Shown piece by piece: positions 57,976 through 64,000 of a DNA stretch of 64,000 nucleotides (position 1 is its first letter; each line of letters starts with the position of its first letter). Location: NCBI RefSeq assembly GCF_006494715.1, contig NZ_CP041151.1, forward strand, positions 2,294,001 through 2,358,000, read 5' to 3'. Position numbers and translations under genes: made by a program. Below the pieces are notes generated by a model that did not search any database, was not told the DNA's origin, and saw nothing but the letters and a program-made list of their open reading frames with translations. Source of the DNA: Shewanella sp. SNU WT4 (GTDB lineage: Bacteria > Pseudomonadota > Gammaproteobacteria > Enterobacterales > Shewanellaceae).

Positions 57976-60900
57976 TTAACTTACCAGTGGATTTACTGAA
58001 ACAACAACTCCAAACTTTTCCAGTTTGAGGAACTTCGAACCAAAGATTTCTGTAGGAATTTTTCGTTGAAGCAAACCAAAGAAATTTTCATCATGGGTAG
58101 ATATAATGAGCTGCTTGTTAAATTGCAAACATATACTACGTAAAAGGTCTATCGTTGAAAGAACGTTAATCGAATCCATTGATTGGATAGGATCATCGAT
58201 CAAAATAACATCGATAGAGTTTCCTTTATCATCTTTTGCATGAAGAGCATTCGCAAGAAACACGCTCAAACTTAGAATGTTCGTTTGAGCTGCACTGAAA
58301 AATAGAATTGGGGATATCATTCCACCTCTCTCATCGCTTACCAAAATATTTAAACTTGGCCTATCTGAATCAAAGCTAACTTTGAACTCCACTTTTTTGA
58401 ATATAGGATGTGGATCTATTTTTCTGTAAATAGAGTTGATTAAATCTTCGAAGAAAAAACTATTAATGAGTAATTCTAATTTTTTTATTACGATTACCCT
58501 CTCTTTATGCAATACATCTTCAACTTGTTTTCTTTGATCTAATTTTAGCGTCAATATTTCCAACTCATTCTGAGTAGATATATGTTTCATAAAAGGCTTG
58601 AATGATATTATAAGGTTCAAGAGTAATTCGATGGCATTTTGCTTTTTTTCTAACGCCTTAGTATTAATTAGGCATTCTTCGGCCTTAGTTGTTAGTAGCG
58701 ATTGTACTTGTTCAATGGATTCAGTTCGAACGTCGATAAGATTATATATGCTTCCATAAAATCCATTAACGGCTGTATGAGAATTAGCGAGGGCAATCTC
58801 TAGTATTTCCTTTTCTTTATTTAAGTGTGAAGCGTCCACCCAAGTCCCATCAGTAATCATTTTTTGCTGTAAGTCATGACACTGACCGACTAGGGATTGA
58901 CATGAAGCTACGCAACCTTTTACGGTCAATTCGAGTTCACCTTGTTTCTCTCTAAAATGCGACTTGATATCTTTAACAGCAACAGAGTTTTCATTTAAAT
59001 ACGCTAACATTGATAAATAAACATGATCACTAATTTTAGTCGTAACTTCAGATTCTAGCTGGCTCTGCTTTATATTTTTTGATTTAATTAGTTCTGTTTT
59101 ATCTTGAATTTTCGCAGCTAGATCTTTTTGTTGCTTTATAAGGTTCAGTCTTTTTTCTGATAATTGATTAAGCTCGGCCTCAGTTCTAGTCAAAAATTCT
59201 TGCTTCGATAGCCCCCAAACTGACTGTATAAGTTCAGTATTTCTTTCTTGTAATTTCTTTAGTTTATCCTCAAGTGCAGCCTTTTTTTGCTCAGCTTTAA
59301 TAAGCTGTTCTTTTAATTCACTTAATTTAATGCGAAGGGTGGATAGTTTATAAGCCTTAGCTTCCAAAGCCTGTTTAATTATCTCTTGAATTTCCTCATT
59401 AAGTTCTTTCTGGCGTAACGTAGATTCTATAATCTTGTTGGAATTCTCTCGACTAAGTTCAGACTCTAGACTCTGGCTCTGAACTTTATTGATTAGTTCG
59501 TCTGATGATAAATGTTTGTTAGTACATAAAGGGCAAGTATTGGAAGGCTCTATACTAAGATAATTCAAGCCCATTGAAATTAGTTTAGTATGTAAATCCA
59601 TCTGCTCAGTTAAGGATTTTTGTGTACTCTTCAAAGTATTTTCATGTAGCTTCAACAAATCAACTTCAGCATGACACTTAGCGAGATGTACAATTTTTTC
59701 TAGTTCAAAAAACGAGGTTCCAACATTTTCAGCTAGTAAGGAAGTAGTTGTCAGCTTTAACTTGGATAGTTCATTTAGCTCAGTAGTAAACTTCTCTTGT
59801 TTAATTGTGTCATTCTGTATTTCAGTCTGTTTATTTTTAATGTCCTGATATAAATAATTGTACTGTTCTGTATTGCTCGATATATCAGCATAAACTATAT
59901 CGCAACTATCCTTCAATTTTTTAAGCTGTGAAATTTTAGCATCATCTTTTTTTAGTTCTTCAGTGGTAACTTCTTGATTTTTCTGAAGACCTGCCAAATC
60001 AGAGTTTAGTTTTGAAAACTCCTCTGTAAAGTCATTTTTATCTTTAGCTATTTCCTTAAAACGAGATTCTATTTTTAAAAAATGATCCGCACTTTCTGCC
60101 AATTTGATTAAACGTTTAAGTAAGACATTCGCCTGTTTCTGTTCCTCTACATTTTTTTCGTGAGAATCGTACAGTTCTTTATATTGAGCAGCATCAGCAA
60201 TACATTTTAAAATGTATTCAAGCCGAAGTTTTTTCACGGCATTATTATCTACATGTAACTTTATTTCAGGTATTTTACTTAAGTGCTCAGTCAATAAGTT
60301 AAGTATTTTATTATTAGTATTGAGTGATGTGTTCAGTTCATGCTGACGTGATATAAGACTATCATTAAGCTTATGAACTTCATGAGGTGAAATTGTTTCA
60401 TCAGGCAATACAATACTCTCACCCAAAGAGTTAAGTTTAGTTGCAACTGAATTGAACCGTTCAAAAATCGAAATATCAATAGGTTGCTTTAATTCTGTTT
60501 GCAAACTTTTACGTTTTTTTTTGAGAATAGTTAACTCGGTATTATTATCGTTTATGAGAGCAGTCAACTCCTTACGAGCCGTATCTATATTGTCACCAAA
60601 ACAGTCCATGAACTTGGAATAACGATCTTGCGGTTTTTCTTCTCGAAGAAACCCCTCAATTTCGTCTTGACTTAGTATGGCACGTCGAAAGAAATCATTT
60701 TCACCAACACCTAGAGACATATCGTTCTGAGTCTTGCGTATCTTAGGTAGATTGCGTGAAAATACATTCAGATCATTATTTGTGGATAATACGACAGTTG
60801 TGGGCGTTTTTGGATCTACATATTTGTTACGTAAGATTTTAAGTCCTTCATCGGGGTTCTTTGTCGATTTAGCTTCATTACTATAATTTCCAAGTCTTTT

Positions 60901-61080
60901 TACACGATTTGTAACTGCCCATTCAACTGCATCATAAAAAGAGCTTTTCCCAAAACCATTCGGAGCATAGATCGCCACAAAATCAGCTGGCTCTCCAGAA
61001 CTATTAGTGAAATCAAAAGTTCCATCTGTCTTTGTCTTGTAGGCTCTAAAAGCCTCAATCTCAACTTTTTTAATTTTCAT
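57976..61080 (-). CDS. Rad50/SMC-like ABC ATPase (ABC-3C large component)
   Basis: A 1034-aa ATPase with the Rad50/SMC layout. N-terminal Walker A in IYAPNGFGKSSFYDAVEWAV (Lys45), a long coiled coil (about residues 165-900) broken near the middle by NTCPLCTN (about 513-520), a zinc-hook-like CxxC, and the C-terminal half: signature FFSAAQTNILSLSVFL (SAAQT instead of LSGGQ, about 928), Walker B VILIDDPIQSMDS (about 957), and IISTHDENF with the switch His. No endonuclease motif is visible. The start overlaps the previous stop by 11 nt. Base composition is more AT-rich than core genes here. With the two preceding genes it fits the predicted ABC three-component conflict systems. Confidence 0.9.
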   Translation of the reverse strand: MKIKKVEIEAFRAYKTKTDGTFDFTNSSGEPADFVAIYAPNGFGKSSFYDAVEWAVTNRVKRLGNYSNEAKSTKNPDEGLKILRNKYVDPKTPTTVVLSTNNDLNVFSRNLPKIRKTQNDMSLGVGENDFFRRAILSQDEIEGFLREEKPQDRYSKFMDCFGDNIDTARKELTALINDNNTELTILKKKRKSLQTELKQPIDISIFERFNSVATKLNSLGESIVLPDETISPHEVHKLNDSLISRQHELNTSLNTNNKILNLLTEHLSKIPEIKLHVDNNAVKKLRLEYILKCIADAAQYKELYDSHEKNVEEQKQANVLLKRLIKLAESADHFLKIESRFKEIAKDKNDFTEEFSKLNSDLAGLQKNQEVTTEELKKDDAKISQLKKLKDSCDIVYADISSNTEQYNYLYQDIKNKQTEIQNDTIKQEKFTTELNELSKLKLTTTSLLAENVGTSFFELEKIVHLAKCHAEVDLLKLHENTLKSTQKSLTEQMDLHTKLISMGLNYLSIEPSNTCPLCTNKHLSSDELINKVQSQSLESELSRENSNKIIESTLRQKELNEEIQEIIKQALEAKAYKLSTLRIKLSELKEQLIKAEQKKAALEDKLKKLQERNTELIQSVWGLSKQEFLTRTEAELNQLSEKRLNLIKQQKDLAAKIQDKTELIKSKNIKQSQLESEVTTKISDHVYLSMLAYLNENSVAVKDIKSHFREKQGELELTVKGCVASCQSLVGQCHDLQQKMITDGTWVDASHLNKEKEILEIALANSHTAVNGFYGSIYNLIDVRTESIEQVQSLLTTKAEECLINTKALEKKQNAIELLLNLIISFKPFMKHISTQNELEILTLKLDQRKQVEDVLHKERVIVIKKLELLINSFFFEDLINSIYRKIDPHPIFKKVEFKVSFDSDRPSLNILVSDERGGMISPILFFSAAQTNILSLSVFLANALHAKDDKGNSIDVILIDDPIQSMDSINVLSTIDLLRSICLQFNKQLIISTHDENFFGLLQRKIPTEIFGSKFLKLEKFGVVVSVNPLVS

Positions 61081-61609
61081 CGCTATTCAAACTTTTAATT
61101 ATTTTGTCAACCATAAATGCTCTCTTTTCTTTGGATTCATTTTTAAAATCCAAAGGAGCACCACGATAATATTTTCCGAAGTCTGTTGAATTCTCTTGTA
61201 CAAGGCTAGGTTGAGTTTCGAGTTTTAGATCCGAACCAAACAACTGTCTCTCTAATTCAAGAATCAACTGATCTATATCTATATTTTCTTGAAGTCCATC
61301 TAGCACTATTTTCCGAGCTGAGAACTTATTATTTTCGATTTCGTATTTTTCCCATACAGAAATTCTTTCAGCGGAAACAAATGCCAAATACATATTCCAA
61401 GCATCAAAGCCACCTGAATGCTGGTGATAGACAGCCACCATATTTTGAATGGCGCGCCAATTTCCTATTATTTCTTGTGCAGTTTCACATACACATACGA
61501 TGCAAGAAATAAAAGAAAGGCGATCATCAGAGCGGAGCATATGAAACTGGATATTTTCATACTCGACAGATAAAAATTCCAAGTCACTTTCTTTATTTAA
61601 TAATTTCAC
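61070..61609 (-). CDS. Middle component of ABC-3C-type system
   Basis: A 179-aa soluble protein, mainly helical and acidic. It lies between the protease gene and the large ATPase and overlaps both (17 nt with the first, 11 nt with the second), which is the position and size expected of the small middle component in ABC-3C systems. Sequence features: a Cys-rich hydrophobic stretch (LSFISCIVCVCETAQEIIGNW), QHSGGFDAWNMYLAFVSAERI, and a low-complexity acidic/basic C-terminus. No catalytic motif is seen. Assignment is by synteny and size, with modest sequence support. Confidence 0.7.
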   Translation of the reverse strand: MKLLNKESDLEFLSVEYENIQFHMLRSDDRLSFISCIVCVCETAQEIIGNWRAIQNMVAVYHQHSGGFDAWNMYLAFVSAERISVWEKYEIENNKFSARKIVLDGLQENIDIDQLILELERQLFGSDLKLETQPSLVQENSTDFGKYYRGAPLDFKNESKEKRAFMVDKIIKSLNSDEN

Positions 61610-62903
61610 TTAGCTTTTCTCTCAACAAATTCGTTGACTCGCCCACTTGTAAGTTTAGATATTCATCTTCAACATCTATTACGCACCTTTTTCGAAGACC
61701 TTCTAAGTGGGTTAATTTCAAACTCTTAAAGATCTCATTTTCAGCTAAATTAATAACTGGGAATGGCCCTTCGTTTGGCACAACAGAGATATTTTGTATA
61801 ACTTTTTCTAATCGTAATGCTGACGGTAATTCTTTCGCAGTAGATTCAGGTGAAGCAATTATCAACGTTCCATCTTTATCTAAAAGCCTACGAGCGATTT
61901 TGAGAAAATCCTCCAAGCGACTAATCCAGTTAGTAGCGTCACTTGTATATACTAATCGACGTTTCCGCCCTAAATCTTTGAGATAGGTATCATCTGCCTG
62001 ATTTGAATCGTCAATCAATATACTAATCACTAAGAACTCTAAATATGCCACCCATAATTTATAGCTTTCGAGTTCACTAGTATTTGTAGAATCGACCAAT
62101 AACTCTGTATGATATTGCTCCAATACTTTATACGGTGGAAGCAACCCCTTCAAAATTAGATGGTCTGCCGCACCTACAAGTTCTCGTTTAAGGGCCGCTA
62201 CATTGTTTGGGTCCTCAACATTAAATGAGAATATCTTGTCCCGCATATTTGAAAAGCATTCCAAATAAGCAGGGATCATTGGCGCAATTGAATGCGCAGT
62301 AATGATTTCTTCAAATCTTGCAAGACTGTGGCACTGAACACGACCGTACAGTTGATCCTGCCCTGTGCCATCCATTTGAAATTCAACACCTATGAGCAAT
62401 GGTGTCTCATCTTGAACATGGTAAACGCCACCACCTGACATACCTTTGATAGTAGCAGTTGCTGGTATACCATCTAAGTTCATAATAACTAGTTCATTAG
62501 CAACACTGGCCTTATTACCGGTATGTTCTTTAATCGGGTTTGGAGAATTCCTCTCAGTTTCTGGGAACCCTACGAGAGTAAGTGTGGCACGCTCGATCAA
62601 GTCTGAAGCTGGAAGACATTTCTGTACTATTCGCTCCTGATATTCAACCTTTAAAATTGCAAAGTCATGACGGTGAGGCTCTGCATTTCTCATCTCTTTT
62701 GAAGGTAGATTCTGGGTAAACACGGCTAAAACGGTAAGTGGGTTATTCTGGTAATCATGGACAACTAGGTCATCCTGTTTTTCAGGAATGACATGAGCAG
62801 CAGTAAGAACATAAGAATAATCTTGAGTCATAGCATTAACCAGTACGCCACTACCACCATTCACTTTAACGCAGTAAGACTGCATGATTTCAGAGACTGT
62901 CAT
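61593..62903 (-). CDS. Trypsin-like serine protease with ABC-3C-type C-terminal domain
   Basis: A 436-aa two-part protein. Residues 1-220 are a trypsin-like protease: VLTAAHVIPEKQD (His), RHDFAILKVEY (Asp) and IKGMSGGGVYHV (Ser), with the usual order and spacing. No signal peptide, so it should act in the cytoplasm. Residues 220-436 form a helical C-terminal region (LKRELVGAADHLILKGLLPPYKVLEQYH, ending CVIDVEDEYLNLQVGESTNLLREKLSEIIK), which I take as the effector-linking domain of ABC-3C systems. The predicted role is to degrade host or invader proteins when the ATPase senses its signal. Starts one base after the MBL stop. Confidence 0.78.
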   Translation of the reverse strand: MTVSEIMQSYCVKVNGGSGVLVNAMTQDYSYVLTAAHVIPEKQDDLVVHDYQNNPLTVLAVFTQNLPSKEMRNAEPHRHDFAILKVEYQERIVQKCLPASDLIERATLTLVGFPETERNSPNPIKEHTGNKASVANELVIMNLDGIPATATIKGMSGGGVYHVQDETPLLIGVEFQMDGTGQDQLYGRVQCHSLARFEEIITAHSIAPMIPAYLECFSNMRDKIFSFNVEDPNNVAALKRELVGAADHLILKGLLPPYKVLEQYHTELLVDSTNTSELESYKLWVAYLEFLVISILIDDSNQADDTYLKDLGRKRRLVYTSDATNWISRLEDFLKIARRLLDKDGTLIIASPESTAKELPSALRLEKVIQNISVVPNEGPFPVINLAENEIFKSLKLTHLEGLRKRCVIDVEDEYLNLQVGESTNLLREKLSEIIK

Positions 62904-62904
62904 A

Positions 62905-63957
62905 TTAAAATCTTATAGCCTCATCAAGTGCCTCTAAACGAGTGGCATATTCTTCTCTCTCGCTATCTAGAAGTAATGATTCAATCACATCGTTATAATT
63001 GAAACAAATTTGCCCATTTGTTTCTTTGATGATCCTAGCAATGGTTCTTTTATTTGGCAGACCATGCCTCGAACCATTGGTCGAAATTATGTAACGAGAT
63101 GATCGTAATAGAGAAAGGAATTCAGAACTGGTATTGTATTGGCTACCGTGATGTGAAACTTTAACAAGATTAAGATCAAGTTTATTTTGCTCATTAAACC
63201 CTAAACCTCTAAGGCTCTCGACTACAACTTGATCGTGTGCATCCCCAAGAAAGAGCATCTTTATTTTGTCGATTTCTAGTAAAAATGCAATTGAACTCCC
63301 ATTGTAAATGGATGTATCTGACTCAAACTCATCAGCCGCCCAAATTTCTTCTAGAGAAAGCTGGTAATCATTATCGTGGGCTGATGTTGCACCTGACTCT
63401 TCCTCAGAAGGCCATTTATGCAATAAACGCTCTAGCTGGTTTTGACTAGGAGACAGTACAGTCAATTTGAACGGGCCAACGCTATGAACTTGCCCAGCCT
63501 TAATGACAGGAACACGCTTACATCCAATTTCATCAAGCAGTGCCTCAAGTTCTTTCCCCTGCTTCACACTTGTTTGAGGGGAATCGTCGGCTAGTAAAAT
63601 ATTGTTTTCCGGAATCTCAGGTGCATTAAAATGCTGTGTAATTAAACGAGATGAGTTGAACCAAATAGATTTAACGAGTTTATTTAAGTAATCAGGTGTT
63701 TCGAATGCCTTAATCAAGCCATGAATGTGATCGTCATCAATATGGGTCAATACCGCTAGATCAATGTGTTGTCCTTTATTTTTGAGTTCATCTAATACCT
63801 TGCATAGTGCTCCGTCATAACGTTGCCTCGGCCCATATTTAAAAGTTGTTGATGTTCCTCCATCAATTAAAATATTGACGGCGCCTGAAGCCCCCTCGTG
63901 ACTTACTAAAATACAATCTCCATGATTTGCTTCAAGTACACGAATAATAGTACTCAC
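62905..63957 (-). CDS. ComEC/Rec2-type metallo-beta-lactamase-fold hydrolase
   Basis: A 350-aa MBL-fold enzyme. Metal-site motifs: LTHIDDDHIHGL (about residues 69-80; HxDxDH form found in ComEC-like proteins), GDAHDQVVVESL (Asp, His) and VKVSHHGSQYNTS (His-His). No membrane helices, thus a free-standing soluble hydrolase, possibly a nuclease or phosphodiesterase. Start is GTG at 63957 after CAGGAGATAACT. First of four overlapping or adjacent minus-strand genes; genes of this type often accompany phage-defence ATPases. The promoter region lies at the window edge and could continue beyond it with further genes. Confidence 0.85.
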   Translation of the reverse strand: MSTIIRVLEANHGDCILVSHEGASGAVNILIDGGTSTTFKYGPRQRYDGALCKVLDELKNKGQHIDLAVLTHIDDDHIHGLIKAFETPDYLNKLVKSIWFNSSRLITQHFNAPEIPENNILLADDSPQTSVKQGKELEALLDEIGCKRVPVIKAGQVHSVGPFKLTVLSPSQNQLERLLHKWPSEEESGATSAHDNDYQLSLEEIWAADEFESDTSIYNGSSIAFLLEIDKIKMLFLGDAHDQVVVESLRGLGFNEQNKLDLNLVKVSHHGSQYNTSSEFLSLLRSSRYIISTNGSRHGLPNKRTIARIIKETNGQICFNYNDVIESLLLDSEREEYATRLEALDEAIRF

Positions 63958-64000
63958 AGTTATCTCCTGTAGTGGTCAACCTTTTCTGGCGACGGTTTTG

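Noticed and set aside
52686..63957. Genomic island integrated at tRNA-Val
   Set aside because: No duplicated tRNA 3' end and no recombinase gene were found within the right part of the window; the IS elements explain the local structure. The right boundary lies outside the window.

Overview
The window looks like a chromosomal segment of a Shewanella-type marine gammaproteobacterium. The evidence is the core gene content and order: thrS-infC-rpmI-rplT, lrp divergent from ald, ftsK-lolA-rarA-crcB-serS, yccA-tusDCB-tusE, ribE divergent from a norM-type MATE gene, a punR/punC pair and an MshQ-like surface protein. Genus assignment is inference from protein similarity recalled from memory; no search was run.

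Layout. 1-4.3 kb: a tyrosine recombinase, a 1.3 kb stretch with no gene I can support, an orphan 90-aa ORF and an intact IS256-family element with a perfect 8-bp target duplication. 4.4-7.2 kb: small accessory genes read on the minus strand (VOC, two GNATs, HD phosphohydrolase, a third GNAT), three of which are damaged. 7.2-12.8 kb: a compact minus-strand operon with a TonB-dependent receptor, a double-NBD ECF-type ATPase, an EcfT-like protein, a small S-component-like membrane protein, a protein resembling the archaeal tRNA-Ile2 agmatidine synthetase TiaS, and a small cysteine protein. This is probably an uptake system for an unidentified small molecule. 13-18 kb: a decaying exporter locus (HlyD/GAF adaptor pseudogene, M50/PqqD-like protein, EAL phosphodiesterase) and an MCP gene collapsed by an internal deletion. 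18.7-26.4 kb: an orphan MshQ-like protein, a GDPD/phosphoethanolamine-transferase pair and a YeiH-like permease.

26.4-52.5 kb is mostly core: tRNA-Ser(UGA), punC/punR, yccA, the tus sulfur relay, ppaC, a 1.7 kb IS3-like insertion, a second tyrosine recombinase, serS, crcB, rarA, lolA, ftsK, lrp, ald, trxB, rplT-rpmI-infC-thrS, folM, ribE and norM. Two short membrane ORFs (47 and 39 aa) and a thrS leader hairpin with a CGU loop that resembles a ThrRS operator are reported here.

52.7-64 kb: three identical tRNA-Val(GAC) genes in 113-bp repeats, an IS50-like (IS4 family) element with a 9-bp duplication, an IS256 copy split by an IS407-type IS3 element (both with target duplications), and then an AT-rich four-gene operon: ComEC-like metallo-beta-lactamase-fold hydrolase, trypsin-like protease with a long C-terminal domain, a 179-aa middle protein and a 1034-aa Rad50-like ABC ATPase. 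This matches the predicted ABC three-component (ABC-3C) conflict-system layout and is the strongest candidate for an antiphage or stress-response system in the window.
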